In this document: positions 26,484 to 34,788 of the stretch, one piece after another
How the letters are laid out: each line of letters opens with the position of its first letter
Numbering within the stretch: position 1 is the stretch's first letter
Assembly (NCBI GenBank): GCA_902594405.1
Contig: CACJMB010000001.1
Coordinates: 62,001-126,000 of the forward strand
Length of the DNA stretch: 64,000 bases
Reading direction: 5' to 3'
Origin: an uncultured Pelagibacteraceae bacterium
GTDB taxonomy: Bacteria > Pseudomonadota > Alphaproteobacteria > Pelagibacterales > Pelagibacteraceae
Notes under the pieces: model-generated
Told to the model about the DNA's origin: nothing
Database searches by the model: none
What the model saw: only the letters and a program-made list of their open reading frames with translations
Position numbers and translations under genes: made by a program

Positions 26484-29018
26484 TTATTGATTTCTTATAA
26501 GAGGATAAACTTTAGGATTTAGATATTTTAAGTTTGTTAGCAATATTAAAATTAAAGTAACAAAGCCAATTGAAAATCCTAAATAAATTAAAACTTTAAA
26601 GTCAAACATCCACACTAGCTCAAAAATATTTTCCATAATAAATTTTGAACCTATCACTGCAAAAAATATTGCAATTAAAATTACAGATTTAAAAATAATG
26701 ATGAACTCAATTAACGATGAAAAAACTATTTGTTTTTTTGAAAAACCTAAAATTTTAAAGACTAAATTTTGATATTCTTTTACTTTCCCTTGAACCATAA
26801 TTGCACTTGAAATTACTATTAACCCTATAACAATAGTAACCGCTGAGATTAAGGTAACTGCAATAAAAACTTTATTCAAAACAGCTGTAACTTTTGATAA
26901 ATAATCTGCAATTTTTATCATTGATAAACTCGGCATGATTTCAAGCATTTCAGTTTCATCAAATTTATTTGAATTAAATTTTGCAGTAGCCAAATATTCG
27001 TGTGGAATATTTTTTGCAAATTGAGGATTAAATAACATTGCAAAGTTGATGCTTAAATCTCGATAATCTACCTCTCTGAAATTAATTATTTTTCCTTCAA
27101 TTTCACGCCCATAAACATTTAAAGTAAAAATATCACCTAACTGGATATTTAAATCTTTAGCAACTTTTGCATCTAAAGATATTTGAAGTTGATCTGGGTT
27201 TGATAAATCCCACCATTCACCTTGTAAAATTGGATTGTCTTCAGGTACATTTTCTACCCATGATGATCTTCGTTCGCTACCAATTACCCAGTAACTATCA
27301 TTATCTGGTTTAATATAGGTGTTAGGATCTACACCATTAATTTTTACAATTCCAGAGGATACCATTGGCACAATTTCAATAGATGCATTTGGATCCATAT
27401 TTAAAATACCTTGCTCAAATTTTTCTCTTTCTCCTTTTTGAATACCGACGAAGAAATAATCAGGTGCAATATCAGGAATAGATTTAGCAATTTCTCTTTG
27501 AAAATTTGTACCAACTAAAGCCAATGTTAATAATAAAGTAACCCCTAAGCCAAGAGACATGACTGTAATGGGAGTTATACTTTTTGTTTGGGTAATATTT
27601 TTAATTGAAACTTTTAAAGAAATTATTGAACTAGATTTGAATTTTTTTAGGAAAAAAATGATTAATTTTGAAAGTAAGAAAAATACAATTAAACACACAA
27701 AAAAAGCAGCAAAGTAGCCCAAGCTATAAGAAGGCTGTTCAGATCCAACTGTGAATAATAAAATTAAGATAGATAATAAAATAAAGCTTAGAACAACTGA
27801 TCTTTTAGAATAATAAAATTGAAGATTTTGAAATACGTTTCTAAATAAATTAGACGCTTTTACTTGATCAATAGAACTGATTGTTGGGATAGAAAAAATT
27901 ACTAGAACCAATAATCCCACTAAAAATATTTTTAAAAAATTTAGCAAAGAAAACACTGGATAAACATTCAATCCTAATCCATCGGATAAATATTTATCTG
28001 CTATTGGAACAATTAAAAAACTCGATCCATAAGCAACAACAGTGATGATAAATAAAAGTATAAATAACTGCAGATAATATAGGGTTTTAATATTGCCCGA
28101 ATAAAAGCCAACTGCCTTTCTAACAGCTATTGACATGTTGTTTTGATTAATAAATGAAAGCAGAGTATTTGCTATTCCAATACCTGCTATCAACATTGCA
28201 CTGATAGATACGAGAGATAAAAATTGAGAAAAATTATTAATAATTCTCTTTATACCACTTGCAGAATTTTCAGGATATCTAAGTTTAACTTTTTGATCTT
28301 CTTTAAATATTTCTTCAATTCGTTTCTCAATTTCTTCAGGCTTTTCATTGTCATTAAATTTTACTTTATATTCATAGTTTAAAAAGCTTCCAATACCATT
28401 TAGTTTTAAAATTTCTAAAGTTTGTTTTCCTGCTAAAGCCCAATCGCCAAATGCAACAAATCCACTTACATCTGGTACTGATTTAATAATTCCAATTACT
28501 TTAAAATTTTGATCTTGAACTTTTACGATTTCATTAATTTTAATATTTAGTGTTTTTGATAAACTTTCATTGATCAGGATAGTGTTAGGTTCTTTTTGCA
28601 TTCTTTCATAAGCACCAATTGGCTCATACACAACATTTCCATATAAAGGATATTTTTCATCTACAGTTTTAATTCTAGTAAATAATGATTTATTTTTTTC
28701 TCTGCCAGTAGTTGAAAGCATAGTACTGAACTCAATCATTTGAGAAACAGTTGCAAACTCTTTTACTTTGTTAACAAGATCTAAATTTCCCTGATTACGA
28801 TTGTAATCAATTTCTAAATCTCCACCTAATAGAGCTTTAGCATTATCATTAAGTTCTTTTTTAAGACTATCTTCAATTGTGAAAATAGCACTTAAGATAA
28901 AAAGACTTATAAATAGCGTAACAATGATACTAGAAATTTTATGATAATTTCTACTTAAGTCTTTTAAAGCATATTTAAAAATCAAACTAAATTCTGAAGG
29001 ATTATTTAATTTTTCCAT
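26484..29018 (-). CDS. ybbP: ABC transporter permease of the YbbP/FtsX type
   Basis: An 844-residue membrane protein with an N-terminal helix, a large periplasmic domain, and two FtsX-type membrane modules (about residues 255-520 and 710-844), about ten helices in all. It matches the size and layout of enterobacterial YbbP. The start overlaps the ATPase gene by 17 nt, and divergent tesA lies beyond it, the same gene neighbourhood as in E. coli (tesA-ybbA-ybbP). The function of the complex is not firmly known; lipoprotein or lipid extraction is a family inference. Confidence 0.87.
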   Translation of the reverse strand: MEKLNNPSEFSLIFKYALKDLSRNYHKISSIIVTLFISLFILSAIFTIEDSLKKELNDNAKALLGGDLEIDYNRNQGNLDLVNKVKEFATVSQMIEFSTMLSTTGREKNKSLFTRIKTVDEKYPLYGNVVYEPIGAYERMQKEPNTILINESLSKTLNIKINEIVKVQDQNFKVIGIIKSVPDVSGFVAFGDWALAGKQTLEILKLNGIGSFLNYEYKVKFNDNEKPEEIEKRIEEIFKEDQKVKLRYPENSASGIKRIINNFSQFLSLVSISAMLIAGIGIANTLLSFINQNNMSIAVRKAVGFYSGNIKTLYYLQLFILLFIITVVAYGSSFLIVPIADKYLSDGLGLNVYPVFSLLNFLKIFLVGLLVLVIFSIPTISSIDQVKASNLFRNVFQNLQFYYSKRSVVLSFILLSILILLFTVGSEQPSYSLGYFAAFFVCLIVFFLLSKLIIFFLKKFKSSSIISLKVSIKNITQTKSITPITVMSLGLGVTLLLTLALVGTNFQREIAKSIPDIAPDYFFVGIQKGEREKFEQGILNMDPNASIEIVPMVSSGIVKINGVDPNTYIKPDNDSYWVIGSERRSSWVENVPEDNPILQGEWWDLSNPDQLQISLDAKVAKDLNIQLGDIFTLNVYGREIEGKIINFREVDYRDLSINFAMLFNPQFAKNIPHEYLATAKFNSNKFDETEMLEIMPSLSMIKIADYLSKVTAVLNKVFIAVTLISAVTIVIGLIVISSAIMVQGKVKEYQNLVFKILGFSKKQIVFSSLIEFIIIFKSVILIAIFFAVIGSKFIMENIFELVWMFDFKVLIYLGFSIGFVTLILILLTNLKYLNPKVYPLIRNQ

Positions 29019-29667
29019 CTTTTATTTTTATTTTTCTTTTAGCCTTGTCTGCTAGCTTAGGATCATGAGTTACCATAATTAAAGAAGAACCCTCTTCTTT
29101 AACGTACTTAAATAAAATATTTGCAATCATGATAGAATTTTCAGTATCTAAGTTCCCTGTTGGTTCATCTGCTAAGATTAGTTCTGGTTTCATCGCAATT
29201 GCTCTAGCGATGGCAACCCGTTGCTGTTCACCACCTGATAATTGACTTGGTAAATTATTAAAACGATGTTTCAAACCAAAACGATCTAATAAAATCTTTG
29301 CCTCTTTTTCTGGATTTTTAAAATTATTAAGTTCAAGCGTTAAAGCAACATTTTCAACTGCTGTGTAATTAGGAATTAAATAAAACGATTGAAATATTAT
29401 TCCAATATTTTTCTTTCTTACCTCAGATACTTCATCCTCACTAAGGCCTGTTATTTCTTGATCATTAAAAATTATTTTACCAGAGGTTGGTTTTTCTAAG
29501 CCTCCAATTAACATGATTAAACTTGTTTTACCTGAGCCACTTTCCCCAACTACTGAAACAGTTTCTTTTTTCTTAATATTTAAATCAATATTCTTTAAAA
29601 CACTGATACTATCTTTACCAGTTTGGTATTTGAGATTTATTTTTTTTAATTTAAGAAGAGCACTCAT
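29002..29667 (-). CDS. ybbA: ABC transporter ATP-binding protein of the YbbA/LolD type
   Basis: A 221-residue ATPase from the ATG at 29665-29667 ([15 protein letters not shown]); an upstream in-frame start at 29715 would extend into tesA. Walker [11 protein letters not shown] loop FQSFYLIPN, signature [14 protein letters not shown], Walker [13 protein letters not shown], switch His VTHDP. It pairs with the YbbP permease. Its start codon overlaps that of tesA on the other strand (the four bases CATG at 29665-29668), so both promoters must lie inside the opposite gene. Confidence 0.9.
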   Translation of the reverse strand: MSALLKLKKINLKYQTGKDSISVLKNIDLNIKKKETVSVVGESGSGKTSLIMLIGGLEKPTSGKIIFNDQEITGLSEDEVSEVRKKNIGIIFQSFYLIPNYTAVENVALTLELNNFKNPEKEAKILLDRFGLKHRFNNLPSQLSGGEQQRVAIARAIAMKPELILADEPTGNLDTENSIMIANILFKYVKEEGSSLIMVTHDPKLADKAKRKIKIKDGKIK

Positions 29668-30277
29668 GAATAAAACTATATTTATTAAAATTTTGATATT
29701 CTTTCTAGTGCACATAAACGCAAGTGCAATAGAAAAGGTAGTTTTATTCGGCGATAGTTTGATGGCTGGTTATGGATTGCCTAAAGAACATCATTTATCA
29801 ATAGTTTTAGAAAACAATCTTAAGCAAGCTGGGTTTAATATTAAAGTCATTAATGGAAGTGTCTCAGGAAGTACATCGTCAGGTGGATTGAATAGAGCAG
29901 ATTGGAGTTTATCAGAGCCAGGTATTGATTTAATTATTTTAGGATTAGGAGCTAATGACATGTTAAGAGGAATTCAACCAGAGGAAACAGAAAGAAATTT
30001 AGAACAAATAATAAAAGTTGCTCAGAATAAAAAAATTAAAATTATTTTAGCTGGAATGGTAGCGCCAGATACTCATGGGGAAAAATATAAAAAAGAGTTT
30101 GATGCTATTTATCCAAAGTTATCAAAAAAGTATAATTTAGCATTAATCCCATTTCTTCTTGAAGGTGTGGCACTTAATCCAAGTTTAAATCAACAAGATG
30201 GTATACACCCCAATAAAGATGGAACAATTAAAGTAAGTGAAACAATAAAAAAAAGTATTATTAATATAATTAATTAA
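29666..30277 (+). CDS. tesA: Periplasmic GDSL esterase/lysophospholipase (TesA)
   Basis: A 203-residue secreted GDSL hydrolase from the ATG at 29666; a longer frame from 29513 runs antisense to ybbA and is rejected. It has a signal peptide ([21 protein letters not shown]). Catalytic blocks are all present: FGDSLMAGYGL (Ser), NGSVSGSTSSGG, LGANDMLRG (Asn) and DGIHPNKDG (Asp/His). TesA hydrolyses acyl esters and acyl-CoA in the periplasm. The shared start with ybbA and position beside ybbP repeat the E. coli order. Confidence 0.92.
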   Translation: MNKTIFIKILIFFLVHINASAIEKVVLFGDSLMAGYGLPKEHHLSIVLENNLKQAGFNIKVINGSVSGSTSSGGLNRADWSLSEPGIDLIILGLGANDMLRGIQPEETERNLEQIIKVAQNKKIKIILAGMVAPDTHGEKYKKEFDAIYPKLSKKYNLALIPFLLEGVALNPSLNQQDGIHPNKDGTIKVSETIKKSIINIIN

Positions 30278-30733
30278 ATGAAAATCTTTCTATCAATATT
30301 TAGCTTATTATGTTGTTTTAGTTTTGCTCAAGCTCAAAATACAAATATTACTTTAAATTCTGATTTAAACTTAAATTGTAAATTTGAAAAAGTAATTTTA
30401 AAAAATCCAGACCACAACTTTGAATCTTTCACAAAAGATCAAATTAAAAGAAAAGATATTAATAAGTTAATAATCGAGTCTAAAACACCAGATGTTCTAA
30501 ATGTTAAAAATTTATCAGAATTTTTTAATAAAATTGATTTAGAAGTTAAAATTTCAAATAAGGATATATTTTTAATTCAAGCATTCGATAAAGAGAGGAA
30601 TTATTCTGAGTCTGCAGTCTATACTAGAAAAACAGGCGAACTTATTCACGAAATCACAACCAACATAAAACAAGAGGAAAAAGAAAAAGATATTTCTTTT
30701 TATAGTTGTAAAAATAACAACAAAGACACTTAA
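30278..30733 (+). CDS. Secreted hypothetical protein (151 aa)
   Basis: I do not recognise this protein. It has a signal peptide (MKIFLSIFSLLCCFSFAQA) and a mature part rich in Lys and Asn with two Cys (one in LNLNCKFEKV, one in the YSCKNN tail) that could pair. The start codon directly follows the tesA stop, which suggests coupled translation. It is probably periplasmic. Confidence 0.65.
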   Translation: MKIFLSIFSLLCCFSFAQAQNTNITLNSDLNLNCKFEKVILKNPDHNFESFTKDQIKRKDINKLIIESKTPDVLNVKNLSEFFNKIDLEVKISNKDIFLIQAFDKERNYSESAVYTRKTGELIHEITTNIKQEEKEKDISFYSCKNNNKDT

Positions 30734-30773
30734 GACCAAAGACTCTAATTCTAATATTTGATAATATCTAAAT

Positions 30774-31322
30774 ATGAAGAGGTTATTGTTAGTAATTTTG
30801 GTTTATTTATTTTCACAGGTTAACACTTTTGCAAACGAAAGGGATACTAGACTGAACCAATTGTTTAATGAGTTAAAAGCAAATAAATCAAAAGTAGCTT
30901 TTATAATTGAACAAGAAATTTGGGCTTTATGGAGTACCCATCCAACAGATGAAAAACTTACTGCAAGACTAGAAGAGGGCTCTCAATTAGTGAGAGATCA
31001 AAACTACATAAAAGCAAAAGATATTTTTACTGAAGTTATCAATCTTGATCAAAGTTGGGCTGAAGCCTGGAATAAAAGAGCAACTGTGCTTTATATGCTA
31101 GGAGAATTTCAAAAATCTCAAGATGATATAGATCAAGTATTAGCCTTAGAACAAAGACACTTTGGTGCTTTAGCAGGGCAGGGATTAGTAAATATTCAAC
31201 TTAAAAATTATGAAAAGGCAATAAGAAGTTATGAGCAAGCACAAGAAATTTATCCTGCTATGAGATCACCAAAAATAATGATTAAGCAAATAGAAGAATT
31301 AATGAAACAACAAACAATATAA
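30774..31322 (+). CDS. Secreted TPR-repeat protein
   Basis: A 182-residue protein with a signal peptide (cleavage near NTFANE) and three tetratricopeptide-type repeats: YIKAKDIFTEVINLDQ, FQKSQDDIDQVLALEQ and YEKAIRSYEQAQEIYP. The conserved DQSWAEAWNKRATVLYML stretch is typical of a small alphaproteobacterial TPR family. It is likely a periplasmic protein-interaction module. Its stop overlaps the SRAP ATG (TAATG). Confidence 0.8.
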   Translation: MKRLLLVILVYLFSQVNTFANERDTRLNQLFNELKANKSKVAFIIEQEIWALWSTHPTDEKLTARLEEGSQLVRDQNYIKAKDIFTEVINLDQSWAEAWNKRATVLYMLGEFQKSQDDIDQVLALEQRHFGALAGQGLVNIQLKNYEKAIRSYEQAQEIYPAMRSPKIMIKQIEELMKQQTI

Positions 31323-31942
31323 TGTGTGGAAGATACGTAGTAAAAAACCCGGTAACAAAAACAAATAAATTAGTTAAATCTGCAATTCAGGTTGAGGATA
31401 CTGAAAACTATAATGCCCATCCGTATCAGAAACTACCTGTAATAAAAAAATATAAAAATGGAAATACTTTAGAAAATCTACAATGGGGTTTAGTTCCAGG
31501 ATGGGCTAAAGACAAAGATTTTAAAGCTTTAATTAATGCAAGGTTAGAGACTATTGATGAAAAAGTTTCTTTTAAAAAACTAATAAAAAACAACCGATGT
31601 GTTGCTGTGGCAGATGGTTTTTATGAATGGAAAAGAGAAGAGAAAGAAAAAACTCCCCATTATTTTACTCGTGAAGATACAAATCCTATTTATTTTGCTG
31701 GGATCTTTGAAAATGATCATTTTTGTTTAATTACAGAGGAAGCAAAAGAAAATATAAATGAAATTCATCATAGACAACCAGTTATTTTAAACCAAGCTGA
31801 TATTAATCGTTATTTAAATTTAGAATTACAAGGTTCAGCGTTTTTAAAAGAACGTAAAATTCCAAATTTAATTTTTCATGAAGTATCAAAAGATGTTAAT
31901 AAACCTACAAATAACAGCGCTTCTCTAATTCAAAAAGTATAA
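31322..31942 (+). CDS. SRAP-family protein (YedK/HMCES), abasic-site protection
   Basis: A 206-residue SOS-response-associated peptidase. The catalytic Cys is residue 2 (MCGRYV), as needed for its thiazolidine link to abasic DNA. Other active-site blocks: INARLETIDEKVSF (Asn), DGFYEWKRE (Glu) and IHHRQPVIL (His; usual form IHDRMPV). It protects abasic sites in single-stranded DNA. The gene is convergent with the helicase gene, 2 bp apart. Confidence 0.92.
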   Translation: MCGRYVVKNPVTKTNKLVKSAIQVEDTENYNAHPYQKLPVIKKYKNGNTLENLQWGLVPGWAKDKDFKALINARLETIDEKVSFKKLIKNNRCVAVADGFYEWKREEKEKTPHYFTREDTNPIYFAGIFENDHFCLITEEAKENINEIHHRQPVILNQADINRYLNLELQGSAFLKERKIPNLIFHEVSKDVNKPTNNSASLIQKV

Positions 31943-31944
31943 TT

Positions 31945-33237
31945 TTATTTACGTTTATTTTTCTTAAATCTAAAATTTTTAGGTCTTTTTCTATTTTTAA
32001 ATTTTCTTTTACTATTTTTATTTTCGAATTTTTTAAATTTCTTTTTACTTAATTTATTACTAGAAAATTTCTTTTTAAATTTATTTTTAAATTTATTTTT
32101 TTTATTAAATTTCTTTCCTTTTTGATTATTTAGTTTTGCTTCTTCTTTAATTTTAAAGTCTGGATCAATTAGTTTTTGAATTGATCTCCACATATTTCTG
32201 TCATTGTTAGTTAAAAAGGTTAAAGCCGAACCATCTTTTCCAGCTCTACCAGTTCTTCCTATTCGATGAATATAATCTTCTGGTACCTGTGGAAGATCAT
32301 AATTAATTACATGTTTTATAACTGGTATATCTAATCCACGTGCGGCTACATCAGTTGCAACTAAAATTCGACTGTTACCATTTCTAAAACCTCTAATTAC
32401 ACGATCTCTTTTACTTTGTCTTAGATTTCCGTGAATAGTATCAGCTTTATGTCCATCATATTTTAATCGCTTAACTATTTTATCAGCACTATGTTTAGTC
32501 TTTACAAAAACTAAAATAGAACCACTTCTTTCAACTAACTGATTTATCAGTTCATGATATTTTTTATCAGGTGTAATTTGAAAAGTTTCTTGTTTAATTT
32601 TTTCAATTGGTGTTGATAAAGATCCAACAGAAACTCTTTCAGGATCATTAAGATATTTTTGTGAAATTTTTAAAATATTTTCAGGTAAAGTAGCTGAAAA
32701 TAATAGTGTTTGATGTTTATTTGGTACAAATTTTAAAATCAATTCTATTTGAGGAGTAAAACCCATGTCTAACATTCGATCAGTTTCATCTAGAACTAGG
32801 TAATTTACTTTTGATAGGTTTAAACTTTTACGCTCAATGTGATCATTAATTCTTCCTGGCGTTCCAACTATAATTCTTGCTCTTTTATTCAATTGTCTTA
32901 GCTGTTTTTGCATACTCTCGCCACCAATTAAAAGTGCATTTCCAATTCCTATTTCTCTAATATTTAGCTTTAAAACTGTTTCCATCACTTGTGTTGCAAG
33001 TTCTCTTGTTGGACAAATAATTAGTGCCATCGCTTGCTTGTCTTTAAGAAGTTTATTAATCATAGGAATAGTAAATGCTAAAGTTTTACCCGTGCCTGTT
33101 TGTGCAGTACCTAGAACATCTTTTCCCTCCAAGCTAATCGGTATTGATTGACTTTGAATAGGTGTTGGAACTTTAAAATCAGCTAATTCAATTGATTTTT
33201 TTAGTTTGTTTTCGATATTGAGATCAGAGAAATTCAT
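31945..33237 (-). CDS. rhlE: DEAD-box RNA helicase (RhlE-like) with Lys-rich tail
   Basis: A 430-residue helicase. Q motif PTPIQSQSIP, motif I AQTGTGKT, PTRELA, motif II written DETD in VLDETDRMLDMGF (instead of DEAD), SAT, FVKTKHSAD, RGLDIP and HRIGRTGRAG are all present. The last 65 residues are almost only Lys, Asn, Phe and Arg, an RNA-binding tail. RhlE proteins help ribosome assembly and RNA turnover, especially in the cold. It is transcribed alone toward the SRAP gene. Confidence 0.9.
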   Translation of the reverse strand: MNFSDLNIENKLKKSIELADFKVPTPIQSQSIPISLEGKDVLGTAQTGTGKTLAFTIPMINKLLKDKQAMALIICPTRELATQVMETVLKLNIREIGIGNALLIGGESMQKQLRQLNKRARIIVGTPGRINDHIERKSLNLSKVNYLVLDETDRMLDMGFTPQIELILKFVPNKHQTLLFSATLPENILKISQKYLNDPERVSVGSLSTPIEKIKQETFQITPDKKYHELINQLVERSGSILVFVKTKHSADKIVKRLKYDGHKADTIHGNLRQSKRDRVIRGFRNGNSRILVATDVAARGLDIPVIKHVINYDLPQVPEDYIHRIGRTGRAGKDGSALTFLTNNDRNMWRSIQKLIDPDFKIKEEAKLNNQKGKKFNKKNKFKNKFKKKFSSNKLSKKKFKKFENKNSKRKFKNRKRPKNFRFKKNKRK

Positions 33238-33320
33238 TATGTAGGGAAAGATTTATATTTAAGTAATTAAGTGTCTGCTTATATCTTTTTGTACCAAATA
33301 CAACAAATAGTTTGAGAGGA

Positions 33321-33806
33321 TTAATCTCTAAAGTTTACAAAATCTATCGGTAGCCCAATATCAATTCCTTTGATTGCAGTGATAGCTTCTTGAAGATCAT
33401 CTTTCTTTTTGCCGTCTACTCTTAATTCATCGCCTTGAATTTTAATCTGAATTTTAAGTTTAAGTTTTTTTATATCAGCAATTACTTTTTTAGCATTTTC
33501 TTGGCTAATTCCTTCTTTTAATCCACTGACTTGTCTAATCGATCCTCCCGAAGCTCCTTCAGAGCTTTTAACCTCTAATACTCTAGGATCTACTTTTCTT
33601 CTTACTAAATGCGTTTGCAATAATTCGTTAACCTGCTTTAATTTTAATTCATCAGGTGCAATGGTAGTCACCGTTTTATCTTTTCGTTCAATTGAAATAT
33701 GAAGTCCCTTAAAATCATATCGATTGCTAATTTCTCTTAAACAATTTGCTAAAGCATTGTCAAATTCTTGGTAATTTATTTTACTGATAACATCAAAAGA
33801 AGGCAT
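33321..33806 (-). CDS. yajQ: YajQ-family nucleotide-binding protein
   Basis: A 161-residue YajQ protein, the usual length. Recognised from MPSFDVISKINYQEFDNALAN, NRYDFKGLHISIERKDKTVT, and the ends LKIQIKIQGDELRVDGKKKDDLQ and LPIDFVNFRD. Members bind nucleotides such as cyclic-di-GMP in some bacteria. It lies 19 bp from the end of the peptide-transporter genes, but whether it is transcribed with them is unclear. Confidence 0.93.
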   Translation of the reverse strand: MPSFDVISKINYQEFDNALANCLREISNRYDFKGLHISIERKDKTVTTIAPDELKLKQVNELLQTHLVRRKVDPRVLEVKSSEGASGGSIRQVSGLKEGISQENAKKVIADIKKLKLKIQIKIQGDELRVDGKKKDDLQEAITAIKGIDIGLPIDFVNFRD

Positions 33807-33825
33807 AAATTAATTGATATAATAA

Positions 33826-34788
33826 TTAATTATTTGGAAAAAAACATTTAAATTTTCTATTTTCTTTTATGGTTTCTTCAGGATTAAGGTCTTTACATTT
33901 TTCAGTTTTATTTTCACATCTAGAATAAAAAGAACATCCCTCAGGAGGATTAATTGGATCAGGCAACTCTGTTTCAATCAAATTTTGAATTTTGATTTTT
34001 TGATTGGTTTTAGGCACACTTTTTAAAAGTAAATTTGTGTATGGATGATAAGGTTTTTGAAATAATTCTGTAGCATCCGATTTTTCAACTATATCTCCAA
34101 AATACATAACCATTACTCTGTCACAAATGGCTTCTATTACTGCAAGATCGTGACTAATTACAATATAAGACAATTCAAATTTTTTCTGCAAATCATTTAA
34201 TAAATTTAAAATTTGTGACTGGACCGAAACGTCTAAGGCAGAAACTGGTTCGTCTAGAATTATAATTTTCGCTTTTGAGAGTAATACTCTTGCAATACCA
34301 ATTCTTTGAGCTTGGCCTCCTGAAAATTCGTGCGGGAAACGATTTAAAAATTCTTCTTTTAAACTAACTTCTTTAATTATGCTTTTAATCTCTTTTTCAA
34401 TTTCTTTTTCATCAAGATTTCTAAGATATTTTAAAGGTGCTGCTAAAGATTGATAGATTGTTTTTCTAGGATTGAGACTACTGATTGGGTCCTGGAACAT
34501 ATATTGAATATGATTTGGTAGTTCATACTTTTTATAATTATTTATATCTTTGTCTTGTATCTTTATTTCACCTGAAGAGGGCGTTATTAATCCTGCTAAC
34601 ATTTTTGCTAATGTTGATTTACCACAACCAGACTCACCAACTATTCCAAGTGACTCTTTTGCTTTTAAATTAATATTAATATTGTTTACAGCTCTTAAAT
34701 TTATTGATTGTTTGTTAAATAAACCTTTATTTTTTGAATAAAACTTTGAGAGATTATTTGCAGATAAAATGTCCATTGAATTATTCAT
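33826..34788 (-). CDS. Dipeptide/oligopeptide ABC transporter ATP-binding protein (DppF/OppF type)
   Basis: A 320-residue ATPase from the ATG at 34786-34788 (MNNSMDIL); a GTG at 34812 would extend it by eight residues inside the upstream gene. Walker A GESGCGKST, signature FSGGQAQRIGIAR, Walker B IILDEPVSALD, and switch His in ISHDLA. The C-terminal PPEGCSFYSRCENKTEKC box with its Cys cluster is the DppF/OppF hallmark that binds an Fe-S cluster in some members. It overlaps the fused permease-ATPase gene by 8 nt. Confidence 0.9.
   Translation of the reverse strand: MNNSMDILSANNLSKFYSKNKGLFNKQSINLRAVNNININLKAKESLGIVGESGCGKSTLAKMLAGLITPSSGEIKIQDKDINNYKKYELPNHIQYMFQDPISSLNPRKTIYQSLAAPLKYLRNLDEKEIEKEIKSIIKEVSLKEEFLNRFPHEFSGGQAQRIGIARVLLSKAKIIILDEPVSALDVSVQSQILNLLNDLQKKFELSYIVISHDLAVIEAICDRVMVMYFGDIVEKSDATELFQKPYHPYTNLLLKSVPKTNQKIKIQNLIETELPDPINPPEGCSFYSRCENKTEKCKDLNPEETIKENRKFKCFFPNN

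Noticed and set aside
29513-29665. 51-residue N-terminal extension of tesA
   Set aside because: It is antisense to ybbA, and the ATG at 29666 begins a proper signal peptide.
31945-32150. Lys/Asn-rich low-complexity region as a possible separate gene or repeat element
   Set aside because: It is in frame with the helicase and typical of RhlE-like RNA-binding tails.
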